NCBI GenBank assembly: GCA_913776675.1
Contig: CAJYRE010000225.1
Coordinates: 1 to 7,870, forward strand
Length of the DNA: 7,870 bases
Source: Rhizobiaceae bacterium
Lineage (GTDB): Bacteria; Pseudomonadota; Alphaproteobacteria; Rhizobiales; Rhizobiaceae
Reading direction: 5' to 3'
Below are positions 1 to 7,474 of this stretch, in pieces. The translations under genes and the position numbers were made by a program. How positions within the stretch are numbered: position 1 is the stretch's first letter; every line of letters starts with the position of its first letter. Under the pieces are notes generated by a model that saw nothing but the letters and a program-made list of their open reading frames with translations, was not told the DNA's origin and made no database searches.

Positions 1-2216
1 GTCTGGATGATGACCAGCGCCGTGAGGCCTATGCCTGCGACATCACCTATGCCACCAACAATGAACTGGGCTTCGATTATCTACGCGACAACATGAAATT
101 TGAGCGCAGCCAGATGGTGCAGCGCGGCCATAATTTCGCAATCGTTGACGAAGTGGACTCGATCCTGATCGACGAAGCCCGTACGCCGCTGATCATTTCC
201 GGCCCGCTAGACGACCGCTCTGATCTGTACACCACCATTGACGCCTTCATTCCGCTGCTGACGCCCGACGATTACGAGATTGATGAAAAGCAGCGTTCCA
301 CCAATTTTTCCGAAGTCGGCACGGAAAAACTGGAAAACATGCTGAAGGACGCAGGCCTGCTGAAGGGCGTTTCGCTCTACGATGTGGAAAATGTCGCCAT
401 CGTCCATCACATCAACAATGCGCTCAAAGCCCACAAGCTGTTCCAGCGCGACAAGGACTATATTGTCCGTAATGACGAAATTGTGATCATCGATGAGTTC
501 ACCGGCCGCATGATGCCGGGCCGTCGTTACTCCGAAGGTCAGCATCAGGCGCTGGAAGCCAAGGAAAAGGTGACCATCCAGCCGGAAAATCAGACGCTGG
601 CCTCGATTACCTTCCAGAATTACTTCCGCATGTACAGCAAGCTGGCAGGCATGACCGGCACGGCCAACACCGAAGCGGAAGAATTCCAGGACATTTACGG
701 CCTGAGCGTGATCGAGGTGCCGACCAACCTGCCCATCCAGCGTATCGACGAGGATGACGAGGTTTACCGGACTTTTGATGAAAAGTTCAAAGCGATCATC
801 GAGGAAATCAAGGCCGCCCACGCCCGCAACCAGCCGGTTCTGGTCGGCACGACCTCCATTGAAAAATCCGAATTGCTGGCCACCATGCTGCGCAAGAGCG
901 GGTTTAACAATTTCAACGTGCTCAATGCCCGATACCACGAGCAGGAAGCCTATATCGTCTCACAGGCCGGTGTGCCCGGCGCTGTCACCATTGCCACCAA
1001 CATGGCCGGTCGCGGCACGGATATTCAGCTTGGCGGCAATATTGACATGCGGCTTGAGCGCGAACTTGAGGGCATGGAAGAAGGCCCTGAGCGCGACGCC
1101 AAGGAAAAGGCCATCCGCGAGGAAGTCAAACAACTCAAGGAAAAGGCCTTGGCGGCCGGTGGCCTCTACGTGATTGCCACCGAGCGGCATGAAAGCCGCC
1201 GTATCGACAATCAGCTTCGCGGCCGTTCCGGTCGTCAGGGCGATCCGGGCCGCTCAAAATTCTACCTCTCGCTTCAGGATGACCTGATGCGCATCTTCGG
1301 CTCTGACCGCATGGACAGCATGTTGCAAAAGCTGGGCCTGAAGGAAGGCGAAGCCATTGTGCATCCGTGGATCAACAAGGCCTTGGAACGGGCGCAGAAA
1401 AAGGTCGAGGCCCGCAACTTCGACATGCGTAAAAACGTCTTGAAGTATGATGACGTGCTGAACGATCAGCGCAAAGTGATCTTTGAGCAGCGCGTGGAAA
1501 TGATGGAATCGCAGGATCTGTCCGAAACCATCACCGATATGCGCCACGAGCTGATCGAAACCACCGTGCGGACGCATATTCCAGAGCGCGCCTATGCCGA
1601 GCAATGGGATGTAGAGGGGCTGGCGGCCGCCATTGTCAACCATCTGAATATCGATGTGCCAGTCGCAGAATGGGCGAAAGAGGAAGGCATTGCCGAAGAC
1701 GATATTGTCGAGCGGCTGAAAAAGATCACCGATGAGATGATTGCCGAGAAAACCGAACGTTTTGGCCCGGAAATCATGGCCTATATTGAACGCTCGGTGC
1801 TGTTGCAAACCATCGACAACCTCTGGCGCGAACATATCGTCAATCTGGACCACCTGCGCTCCGTGGTTGGCTTCCGCGGCTATGCCCAGCGTGATCCGTT
1901 GCAGGAATACAAGGCAGAGGCGTTCGAGCTGTTCCAGGCCCTGCTGGCCAATATGCGTGAAGCCGTGACCGCCCAGATGATGCGGGTGGAAATCGTACGG
2001 GAAGCAACACAGGAGCCAACCCTGCCGGAAATGCAGGCGCACCATATTGATCCGGTCACCGGTCAGGATGAATTTGACAATGCAGACGTTTATGTCGCGC
2101 CGGAAAACCGTAACCCCAATGATCCGGCAAGCTGGGGTCGTATTGGCCGCAACGAAGCCTGCCCCTGCGGCTCCGGCAAGAAATACAAGCATTGCCATGG
2201 TATTCTGACGGCCTGA
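1..2216 (+). CDS. secA: Preprotein translocase ATPase SecA, 5' part missing
   Basis: SecA is the cytoplasmic/membrane-peripheral motor that binds preproteins and drives them through SecYEG by ATP hydrolysis. The reading frame is open from position 3, giving 737 residues; with a usual length near 900, roughly the first 165 residues, including Walker A, lie outside the window. Visible in order: [19 protein letters not shown] just before the first in-frame ATG (93), which is therefore internal and not the start; the DEVD Walker B box at 147-158 followed by [30 protein letters not shown] of the preprotein cross-linking/NBD1 region; KLAGMTGTA; helicase motifs [16 protein letters not shown] (about 1000-1045) and [18 protein letters not shown] (about 1213-1265) of NBD2; the helical scaffold and wing region; and a C-terminal [14 protein letters not shown] zinc site (2160-2201), which in the family binds SecB and phospholipid. 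The stop is TGA at 2214-2216. There is no frameshift. An intrinsic terminator follows, so secA probably ends its transcription unit here. Confidence 0.98.
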   Translation, partial: LDDDQRREAYACDITYATNNELGFDYLRDNMKFERSQMVQRGHNFAIVDEVDSILIDEARTPLIISGPLDDRSDLYTTIDAFIPLLTPDDYEIDEKQRSTNFSEVGTEKLENMLKDAGLLKGVSLYDVENVAIVHHINNALKAHKLFQRDKDYIVRNDEIVIIDEFTGRMMPGRRYSEGQHQALEAKEKVTIQPENQTLASITFQNYFRMYSKLAGMTGTANTEAEEFQDIYGLSVIEVPTNLPIQRIDEDDEVYRTFDEKFKAIIEEIKAAHARNQPVLVGTTSIEKSELLATMLRKSGFNNFNVLNARYHEQEAYIVSQAGVPGAVTIATNMAGRGTDIQLGGNIDMRLERELEGMEEGPERDAKEKAIREEVKQLKEKALAAGGLYVIATERHESRRIDNQLRGRSGRQGDPGRSKFYLSLQDDLMRIFGSDRMDSMLQKLGLKEGEAIVHPWINKALERAQKKVEARNFDMRKNVLKYDDVLNDQRKVIFEQRVEMMESQDLSETITDMRHELIETTVRTHIPERAYAEQWDVEGLAAAIVNHLNIDVPVAEWAKEEGIAEDDIVERLKKITDEMIAEKTERFGPEIMAYIERSVLLQTIDNLWREHIVNLDHLRSVVGFRGYAQRDPLQEYKAEAFELFQALLANMREAVTAQMMRVEIVREATQEPTLPEMQAHHIDPVTGQDEFDNADVYVAPENRNPNDPASWGRIGRNEACPCGSGKKYKHCHGILTA

Positions 2217-2242
2217 TTTTTTGCTTTTACCCCTAAATTGGG

Positions 2243-2274
2243 CGGGGCAAGATCATTGATCTTGCCCCGTTTTT
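2243..2274 (+). terminator. Rho-independent terminator of secA
   Basis: CGGGGCAAGATCA (2243-2255) and TGATCTTGCCCCG (2257-2269) are perfect reverse complements around a single central base. This gives at least 11 paired bases with a 5-base loop, and the hairpin is followed directly by TTTTT (2270-2274). It starts 26 bases after the secA stop codon. The GC-rich stem base next to a T run is the textbook intrinsic terminator arrangement on the plus strand. There is no matching A run on the left side, so it should work in one direction only. Confidence 0.92.
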
Positions 2275-2308
2275 CGTTCAGTATATGCGTAGTCCATTAA
2301 ATATAGTT

Positions 2309-2337
2309 CATTCCACATTTTTAATAAAAATGGAATG
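2309..2337. repeat. AT-rich inverted repeat in the flippase leader
   Basis: CATTCC (2309-2314) pairs with GGAATG (2332-2337). After a 2-base bulge, ATTTTT pairs with AAAAAT around an AAT loop. The element lies about 160 bases upstream of the preferred flippase start, after the secA terminator. It could be an operator, a weak hairpin or a remnant of an intergenic repeat; nothing in the sequence decides between these. The rest of 2275-2494 shows no gene and no convincing promoter. Confidence 0.45.
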
Positions 2338-2494
2338 ATTTGGGCTGAAAGACTTAAAACCTATCCTGACGCGGCGAGATTGCCCTGCCGCACGGGCGAA
2401 AGACATAAAGCACGGCGCATGATGCGCTTCCGGTCTCTCCGCAATGGTTCAAACCGGATTGACCCCATCAGCTTGTGAGTATTGCGTTTTGATC

Positions 2495-3898
2495 ATGCTC
2501 GTTGTCCAGACGCTTGAAAAAAGTCTTCCGCTCAGACTTCAGGGCCCGCTCAACCGGTTTATCGCATCTCTCCGTCGCAATGATGATGTCTCCCATGCTC
2601 AACGCATGGCGATGATTGCCTTTGGCATCCGGGTCATCAGCGCCGCCATTGCGTTTTTCTCGCAGATTGTTCGAGCCCGGCTGATGGGCGATTTCGAATA
2701 TGGCATTTTTGTTTTTGTCTGGGTGCTGGTGGTTCTGTTCGGCAACCTGTCCTGCCTTGGTTTTCACTCAACCATCATCCGGTTTCTGCCACAATATCAG
2801 ACCCGCAATGATGTTACCTCCATCCGTGGCTTGACACTGACAGCCCGGCTGTTTGCCATGGGCCTGGCAAGCCTTGTGGCCTGCATTGGTTTTGCAACAC
2901 TGTCCATCGCCGGAGAGCGTATTGCATCCTACTATATAACGCCGCTGTTTCTGGGCTTGTTTGCCCTGCCCCTGATTGCGTTGGGCGATGTGCTGGAGGG
3001 CACGGCACGGGCCAATAGCTGGCCTGTGATTGCACTCAGCGCCACCTACATCATCCGTCCCGTGCTGATCCTGACACTCATGCTGGCCGCGGTTTCGCTT
3101 GGCGCACCGCATACCGCCACCACCGCGATGCAGACGGCTCTGGTTGCGACCTATCTGACCACTCTTGGCCAGCTCCTCACCGTACGCCATAAAATGAAAA
3201 ACAAGTTTGCACGCGGCGAACGCAAAATTGAGTTTCTGACGTGGTTTCGTGTCGCAGTGCCGATTTTCTTTATCGAAGGCTTCCTGTTTTTGCTGACCAA
3301 TTCGGATGTGGTGGTGGTGGGCTTTTATCTCCCGCCGGATCAGGTTGGCATTTATTTTGCGGCAGCCAAAACCATGGCGCTGGTGCAATTTGTCTATTTT
3401 GCCGTCAAGGCCGCCGCCGGCCCGCGGTTTTCAGCTTTGATGAACGCTCATGATCTGAAACCACTGGGCAGCTTTGCTGGTAAAATGGCTGGCTGGTGCT
3501 TTTGGCCATCGCTCGGCGTGGGGCTTATGGTGCTGGCGGCTGGAGAATTGCTGCTTGGGCTGTTTGGTCCGAATTTCCGGGCCGGATACCCTCTGATGGT
3601 GATTTTGTTTGCTGGCATGCTGACAAAAGCGCTGGTGGGTCCGGGAGAACTGCTGCTGACCATGGCGGGACGACAAAATTTGTGCGTACTGTTGTATGTC
3701 GTTGCACTTCTTGCCAATATCGGGCTGAATGTCAGCCTTATACCGCTGTATGGTTTGAGCGGAGCCGCAACGGCAACGGCGCTTGCGACCCTGGTTGAAG
3801 CGCTGTTGTTGCATATGACTGTCAAAAAGACGCTAGGAATTGTCCTCTTTGCATTCGCCGATCCGCTTTCACAGATCAAAGGATCACACCATGGCTGA
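2495..3898 (+). CDS. Wzx/MATE-like polysaccharide flippase (lipopolysaccharide biosynthesis protein)
   Basis: This is an inner-membrane protein of 467 residues, of the type that flips lipid-linked sugar units or otherwise takes part in polysaccharide export. A short basic N-terminal region (about residues 1-38, with RFIASLRR) precedes about 12 hydrophobic segments, roughly at 39-60, 70-92, 117-140, 145-165, 176-200, 211-228, 250-270, 283-303, 331-356, 365-385, 396-416 and 423-442. The architecture (two six-helix halves, length 450-500, a conserved-looking RARLMGDFEYGIFVFVW near the first two helices and a late PLYGLSGAATATAL) is typical of the polysaccharide biosynthesis/MOP flippase superfamily. 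The start is uncertain. The frame can begin at ATG 2444 (484 residues), but neither ATG has a clear Shine-Dalgarno. I prefer 2495 because the extra 17 residues (VQTGLTPSACEYC...) look unlike a protein start. The end overlaps the next gene by 8 bases, implying an operon. The substrate cannot be read from the sequence. Confidence 0.85.
   Translation: MLVVQTLEKSLPLRLQGPLNRFIASLRRNDDVSHAQRMAMIAFGIRVISAAIAFFSQIVRARLMGDFEYGIFVFVWVLVVLFGNLSCLGFHSTIIRFLPQYQTRNDVTSIRGLTLTARLFAMGLASLVACIGFATLSIAGERIASYYITPLFLGLFALPLIALGDVLEGTARANSWPVIALSATYIIRPVLILTLMLAAVSLGAPHTATTAMQTALVATYLTTLGQLLTVRHKMKNKFARGERKIEFLTWFRVAVPIFFIEGFLFLLTNSDVVVVGFYLPPDQVGIYFAAAKTMALVQFVYFAVKAAAGPRFSALMNAHDLKPLGSFAGKMAGWCFWPSLGVGLMVLAAGELLLGLFGPNFRAGYPLMVILFAGMLTKALVGPGELLLTMAGRQNLCVLLYVVALLANIGLNVSLIPLYGLSGAATATALATLVEALLLHMTVKKTLGIVLFAFADPLSQIKGSHHG
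3878..3890 (+). promoter_or_regulatory. Ribosome binding site that sets the acyltransferase start
   Basis: AAAGGA (3878-3883) lies 7 bases before ATG 3891, inside the last codons of the flippase gene. The alternative in-frame ATG at 3840 has no such site and would extend the overlap to 59 bases. This argues for 3891 and for translational coupling through the ATGGCTGA overlap. Confidence 0.75.
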
Positions 3899-5177
3899 GA
3901 TCAATCTGTCTGTCATCGAGGTAGAAAACAACGCCGCGCCAGCCGCTGCGCCCCCTTCTGTCAGCAGCAGAGCGATTGCCGCTCCGCCCTATGAGCATCA
4001 GATTGCTGTCGGACGGCCGGGTCGGCAATTGCTGATCTATCCCCGTCAGGCCTGCTATGATCTTGAGGCGGAAATGGATTTTCTGACCCATCGGGCCGTG
4101 GAGCCGAATGTCTTCTTCTCAGCCCGCTTTCTGGCCCCCGCTATTCCGCGTCTGGATGAACGTCAGGTGCGCACAGCCTTGATCCGCGATGAGCGCGGCG
4201 AACGCAGCCGTATCCGCCTGCTGATGCCCTTTTCCATTGAAAAGCCCGGCTTTGCGATTGGACCGTCCATTCTGCGCGTGTGGTCCAATCCCTTCGGCCC
4301 GCTGGGCACACCTCTGGTGGATGCCGAAGACGCAGCAGAAACCATTGATAACCTTCTCGAAGCCCTCAGCAATCCCATCAGCAAGCTGCCCAGTGTGCTT
4401 GTTCTGCCCGATCTGCGACTGGAGGGGCCGGTTGCCCAATTGTTGCGCGCCGTGGCCATCAATCGTGATCTGCCGCTGACTGTGACGGATCTTATGCAAC
4501 GACCGATGCTGGACAGTCTGGAAGATGGCGAAACCTATCTGGCACAATCGCTTGGCAAATCTCATCTGCGCGAAATGCGCCGGCAGATGCGCCTGTTACA
4601 GCAGCAGGGCGTGTTGGATTATACGGTTGCCCGCCAGCCACGTGACATTGAAGCGCGGATGGAGGAATTTCTGGCACTGGAAGCCAGCGGCTGGAAAGGA
4701 CGAAAACGCACAGCCATGGTCATGGACAGGTTTCGGGCTGCCTTTGCCCGCGAAGCCATTTCCAATTTGGCCGCACAGGATGGTGTGCGCATTCACACGC
4801 TGGATCTGGATGGCCGCGCCATTGCCTCCATGATTGTGTTTATCATGGGCGGAGAGGCCTACACCTGGAAAACCGCCTATGATGAAGCCTATGCCCGCTA
4901 TTCCCCCGGCAAACTGCTGGCTGCGCGCTTGACAGAATGGCATCTGGACGATGCCAATATTGTACGTACCGATTCCTGCGCTGTTCCAGACCATCCGATC
5001 ATGAGCCGCTTCTGGCGTGAACGCGAGGAGATGGGCACGCTGGTGATTGGCCTGAAACGCAACAGCGACCGCGATGTTCGGCAAGCCGCAGCGCAGCTTC
5101 ATCTCTATCGCAACACACGCAACATAGCCCGCATTCTACGCGATAAAGTGCTGGCGCGGCTCAGGAAAGACACCTGA
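3891..5177 (+). CDS. GNAT-family acyltransferase, BioF2/CelD-like (polysaccharide-associated)
   Basis: This 428-residue protein is probably cytoplasmic: it has no signal peptide or membrane segment. Residues 1-32 are a low-complexity, Ala/Pro-rich leader. Residues about 33-205 carry the N-terminal half typical of CelD/BcsL-like proteins, with VEPNVFFSARFLAPA at 70-84. Residues about 215-390 match the BioF2-like acetyltransferase (Acetyltransf_6) pattern: LGKSHLREMRRQMRLL (221-236), the FLALEASGWKG stretch (260-270), a strand pair around LDLDGRAIASMIVFIMGGEAYTWK split across 304-327, and AYARYSPGKLLAARL (333-347), the part of the fold that usually lies near acyl-CoA. Proteins of this group acylate sugars or amino groups, and several act in cellulose, capsule or holdfast formation. 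The 8-base overlap with the flippase gene suggests that the acylated product is the flippase's cargo, which is an inference. The start is set by the AAAGGA site at 3878-3883. The gene ends just before a repeat element. Confidence 0.85.
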   Translation: MAEINLSVIEVENNAAPAAAPPSVSSRAIAAPPYEHQIAVGRPGRQLLIYPRQACYDLEAEMDFLTHRAVEPNVFFSARFLAPAIPRLDERQVRTALIRDERGERSRIRLLMPFSIEKPGFAIGPSILRVWSNPFGPLGTPLVDAEDAAETIDNLLEALSNPISKLPSVLVLPDLRLEGPVAQLLRAVAINRDLPLTVTDLMQRPMLDSLEDGETYLAQSLGKSHLREMRRQMRLLQQQGVLDYTVARQPRDIEARMEEFLALEASGWKGRKRTAMVMDRFRAAFAREAISNLAAQDGVRIHTLDLDGRAIASMIVFIMGGEAYTWKTAYDEAYARYSPGKLLAARLTEWHLDDANIVRTDSCAVPDHPIMSRFWREREEMGTLVIGLKRNSDRDVRQAAAQLHLYRNTRNIARILRDKVLARLRKDT

Positions 5178-5214
5178 GCCAGCCGCATAATCTCTTTGTT
5201 TGAGTTTGTCTGAT

Positions 5215-5350
5215 CAGAAAAACCGGGTTCCACTTTTCCCTGACAAACTCTACTGCATAATTCCTTAAATCGGAATCGATTTAAGGAATTATGCAGTAGA
5301 TTAGAGCATTTCCAGGAAAAGTGCGTAGCGGTTTTCCGTCCGGAAATGCG
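5215..5350. repeat. RIME-like composite palindromic element
   Basis: This intergenic element lies between two convergent genes. It has three parts. The right part (5306-5349) is a hairpin with outer arms GCATTTCC (5306-5313) and GGAAATGC (5342-5349) and inner arms GGAAAA (5315-5320) and TTTTCC (5332-5337). The middle is a perfect palindrome (5249-5300). The left part (5215-5251) is a decayed inverted copy of the right part: aligned to the reverse complement of 5303-5339, I count 24 identities in 37 positions, including AAAACCG and CACTTTTCC. The whole is therefore one large imperfect inverted repeat. It resembles the Rhizobium-specific intergenic mosaic elements known from several Rhizobiaceae; that family name is from memory, not a search. 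Confidence 0.8.
5249..5300. repeat. Perfect 24-base inverted repeat inside the mosaic element
   Basis: The arms at 5249-5272 (starting TCTACTGCATAATTCC) and 5277-5300 (ending GGAATTATGCAGTAGA) are exact reverse complements of 24 bases each, separated only by GAAT. The symmetric arrangement would form a long hairpin in RNA from either strand, or a cruciform. There is no adjoining T run of terminator type, yet its position between two converging genes would suit a block to read-through. Confidence 0.9.
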
Positions 5351-5363
5351 TAAAAACAAAGAG

Positions 5364-5405
5364 TACAGCGTCCTTTGTACGCCATATATGGCGCACGGCG
5401 CTGTA
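5364..5405. repeat. Nested palindrome downstream of the mosaic element
   Basis: TACAGCG (5364-5370) pairs with CGCTGTA (5399-5405), and between them CGCCATATATGGCG (5380-5393) is a perfect 14-base palindrome. The outer arm ends 10 bases past the minus-strand synthetase stop codon (the gene ends at 5416). The hairpin lies in that gene's 3' region and may protect or end its transcript. It probably belongs to the same family of mosaic elements, since it directly abuts them. Confidence 0.7.
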
Positions 5406-5415
5406 AAAAGCAGGA

Positions 5416-7050
5416 TCAGGCGGCTGCGTTGGTATCCCGCTCCCGCAGTGCCCGGCGGATCACCTTGCCGCTGGTGGTCATGGGCATATCATGAATAAAC
5501 GCCACTTCGCGCGGATATTCATGCATGGACAGACGATGCTTCACCCAGTTGGAAATCTCCTTGGCCAAGCGATCGCTGGGCGTATAGCCATCAGCCAACA
5601 CCACATAGGCCTTGACGATTTCCGTGCGCAAGGCGTCCGGTTTGCCAACGGCTGCGGCCAGCCGCACCGCCGGATGGGCAATCAGACAATCTTCAATTTC
5701 AGCAGGGCCGATCCGGTAACCGGATGAGGTAATCACATCATCATCACGGCCAAAGAATTCCACATAGCCGCTCGCATCCTGCCGGCCCAAATCGCCGGTC
5801 AGCATCCAGTCACCGACAAATTTGTGGGCAGTGGCTTCGGGATCATTCCAGTATTCCAGAAACATCACCGGATCAGGCCGGGCAACGGCAACCTGTCCGA
5901 TCTGGCCCGCAGGCATAACACGCCCTTGCGCATCGACAATCGCCACCCGATGCCCCGGCACCGCTTTGCCGATGGCACCTGCCTTGCTCACGTCCAAATT
6001 GGCAGCGGATGACAACACAAAATTGCATTCAGTCTGGCCATAAAACTCATTAGGCGTCAGTCCCAGCGCAGATTTGACCCATTCATAGGTCTCACGCCCC
6101 AAGGATTCGCCCGCCGAGCCAATGGTGCGCAACACCAGGTCATAACGAGCGCGGGGATGATCAACCGTCTTCAACAAACGCAGCGCCGTGGGCGGAATAA
6201 AGGCATTGCGCACCTTCATCTCGGCCATAATGCGAAAAGCCATATCTGGATCAAACTTCTGCGCAGGCGATGAAACCACCGGCACGCCCAGCATCAACGC
6301 AGGCATGAGAACATTCAAAAGCCCACCTGCCCAGGCCCAGTCCGATGGTGTCCAGATTTTGTCACCCGCTTGTGGCAGACCTTCATGGGCAAATTGAAAG
6401 CCCGGAATATGCCCTGCCAAAACCCGATGCCCGTGCAAAGCCCCCTTGGCCGCGCCAGTGGTGCCGGAGGTGAAAATCATCAATGCAGGATCGTCCGGCC
6501 CCGTATCTGGGCCTTGAAACGCCGGCGATCCCTGCGCGCAGAGATCAGAAAACGTTAAAATGCCATCGCGGGGACAGCCTGTCGAAATCACATGGCGCAA
6601 ATCGCGCAGCTTTGCGCTGATTTCCTGCACACGTGAAAGCCCGAAATCATTGGTAACAATGGCAACGGCACCCGACACATTAAGCCGATGCTCCAGCGCA
6701 TCCACGCCAAACAACAGCGCCAGCGGCACCGCAATAGCCCCCAGCTTGTAGATGGCCACATGGGCAATAACCGTTTCAAACCCTTGCGGCAGCAGAAGCG
6801 CCACCCGATCTCCGACCCGAACGCCAATCGCCTGCAAACTATTGGCAAAAGCCGAAGAGCGCTCAGCCAATTCGCCATAAGTCATTGTTTGGTGCAAACC
6901 ATCCGGCGAATAATGCTCAAGGCAAATCCGATCAGGCTCACGCGCGGCCCACGCATCCGACACCACCCGGCCCATATTGAACGAGGCTGGTATCTGCCAG
7001 GAAAATTCACGATAAAGCGCATCGTAAGAGGCGGCGGAGGGCAAAAGCAT
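5416..7050 (-). CDS. AMP-forming acyl-CoA synthetase (ACSM/AcsA-like)
   Basis: This 544-residue member of the ANL adenylating superfamily should activate a carboxylic acid with ATP to an acyl-adenylate and then transfer it to CoA, in the cytoplasm. Motifs in order: TSGTTGAAKG phosphate loop (194-203), SDWAWAGGL (236-244), GSAGESLG (311-318), FYGQTE (336-341), MLTGD with the ribose-binding Asp (416-420), RDDDVITSSGYRIGP hinge and A8 (435-449), and PMTTSGKVIRR with the expected catalytic lysine K529. Both the large N-terminal domain and the small C-terminal lid domain are complete. The FYGQTE motif, the SDWAWAGG region and the overall spacing resemble medium-chain (ACSM) or acetyl/propionyl-type enzymes more than long-chain FadD; the true substrate cannot be read. 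The ATG at 7050 is the only reasonable start: a nearby upstream ATG runs into TGA after four codons. No good Shine-Dalgarno is seen. It is a single gene, convergent with the acyltransferase operon. Confidence 0.93.
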   Translation of the reverse strand: MLLPSAASYDALYREFSWQIPASFNMGRVVSDAWAAREPDRICLEHYSPDGLHQTMTYGELAERSSAFANSLQAIGVRVGDRVALLLPQGFETVIAHVAIYKLGAIAVPLALLFGVDALEHRLNVSGAVAIVTNDFGLSRVQEISAKLRDLRHVISTGCPRDGILTFSDLCAQGSPAFQGPDTGPDDPALMIFTSGTTGAAKGALHGHRVLAGHIPGFQFAHEGLPQAGDKIWTPSDWAWAGGLLNVLMPALMLGVPVVSSPAQKFDPDMAFRIMAEMKVRNAFIPPTALRLLKTVDHPRARYDLVLRTIGSAGESLGRETYEWVKSALGLTPNEFYGQTECNFVLSSAANLDVSKAGAIGKAVPGHRVAIVDAQGRVMPAGQIGQVAVARPDPVMFLEYWNDPEATAHKFVGDWMLTGDLGRQDASGYVEFFGRDDDVITSSGYRIGPAEIEDCLIAHPAVRLAAAVGKPDALRTEIVKAYVVLADGYTPSDRLAKEISNWVKHRLSMHEYPREVAFIHDMPMTTSGKVIRRALRERDTNAAA

Positions 7051-7075
7051 CAGTGCAAATCCATGTTATCGCACC

Positions 7076-7104
7076 AAAATAACACCGCCTTCGCACATGC
7101 ACAA
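7076..7104 (-). promoter_or_regulatory. Possible promoter of the acyl-CoA synthetase gene
   Basis: Reading the minus strand, TTGTGC (7104-7099) and TATTTT (7081-7076) are separated by 17 bases. This matches a sigma-70 type layout in 3 of 6 and 4 of 6 positions. Transcription would begin about 20 bases before the ATG at 7050. The match is weak and may be chance. Confidence 0.25.
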
Positions 7105-7163
7105 TAAAAAGCATGGCACACAGAAATGCACATTGGCGAATGGATGACGATATGAAGAAAAAG

Positions 7164-7248
7164 TGGTGCCCCTTGCCGGAATCGAACCAGCACTCCTCTC
7201 GGAACCTGATTTTGAGTCAGGCGCGTCTACCAATTCCGCCAAAGGGGC
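7164..7248 (-). tRNA. tRNA-Leu (anticodon CAA)
   Basis: The minus strand gives an 85-base class II tRNA. The acceptor stem GCCCCTT pairs perfectly with AAGGGGC, followed by discriminator A and an encoded CCA (7166-7164). The D loop contains AATTGGTAGA. The anticodon stem CCTGA/TCAGG encloses the loop CTCAAAA, so the anticodon is CAA and the codon read is UUG. A long variable arm (TTCCGAGAGGA) and a TTCGATT T loop follow. The extra arm together with CAA identifies a leucine tRNA. No integrase or duplicated tRNA 3' end is visible nearby, so there is no sign of an inserted element. Confidence 0.97.
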
Positions 7249-7265
7249 CTAAAGGATGTGCAGGA

Positions 7266-7293
7266 ACTACATCCAGAAGGGGGTATCGGTCAA
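7266..7293 (-). promoter_or_regulatory. Probable promoter of the tRNA-Leu gene
   Basis: On the minus strand, TTGACC (7293-7288) matches the -35 box in 5 of 6 positions. TGTAGT (7271-7266), 16 bases further on, matches the -10 box in 4 of 6. Transcription would start about 10 bases before the mature tRNA 5' end at 7248, a normal distance for a bacterial tRNA gene. Confidence 0.5.
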
Positions 7294-7474
7294 CCGGGTT
7301 TTCTGATTTTTTTTCATTTCACGGAAAAGTTTGTCTCAATGGCAGGAATGCGAATGACACCGCATTTACAGCCATCCATGCATTGCGCATAAAGACGTGC
7401 GCATTGCACCAGTTTGCTTTATTGGGCAAAACAGCACCCAATGAGCCATTCACTGAGAACCAAAAGGACTGAAA

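Noticed and set aside
207..938. A 243-codon open frame on the minus strand inside secA, and a 314-codon one at 1254-2198
   Set aside because: Both lie wholly antisense to well-matched SecA coding sequence, show no recognisable motifs and are a common by-product of GC-rich codon use.
2340..2412. Promoter-like pairs such as TTGGGC with TATCCT and TTGCCC with CATAAA before the flippase gene
   Set aside because: Each matches only about half of the consensus positions, and several equally weak options exist, so none can be supported.
2768..3388. A 206-codon minus-strand frame antisense to the flippase gene
   Set aside because: Its product is rich in His, Gln, Arg and Cys without domain character, as expected for the reverse of a membrane protein gene.
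5215..5405. The repeats as a CRISPR array or the ends of an insertion sequence
   Set aside because: There are no regularly spaced direct repeats, no transposase and no target duplication; the parts are nested palindromes typical of intergenic mosaic elements.
7164..7248. tRNA-Leu as an integration site for a mobile element
   Set aside because: No integrase, no duplicated tRNA 3' segment and no shift in gene character is visible on either side within the window.
7113..7472. A 119-codon plus-strand frame across the tRNA-Leu gene
   Set aside because: It reads through the complement of a complete tRNA and has no ribosome binding site or domain.
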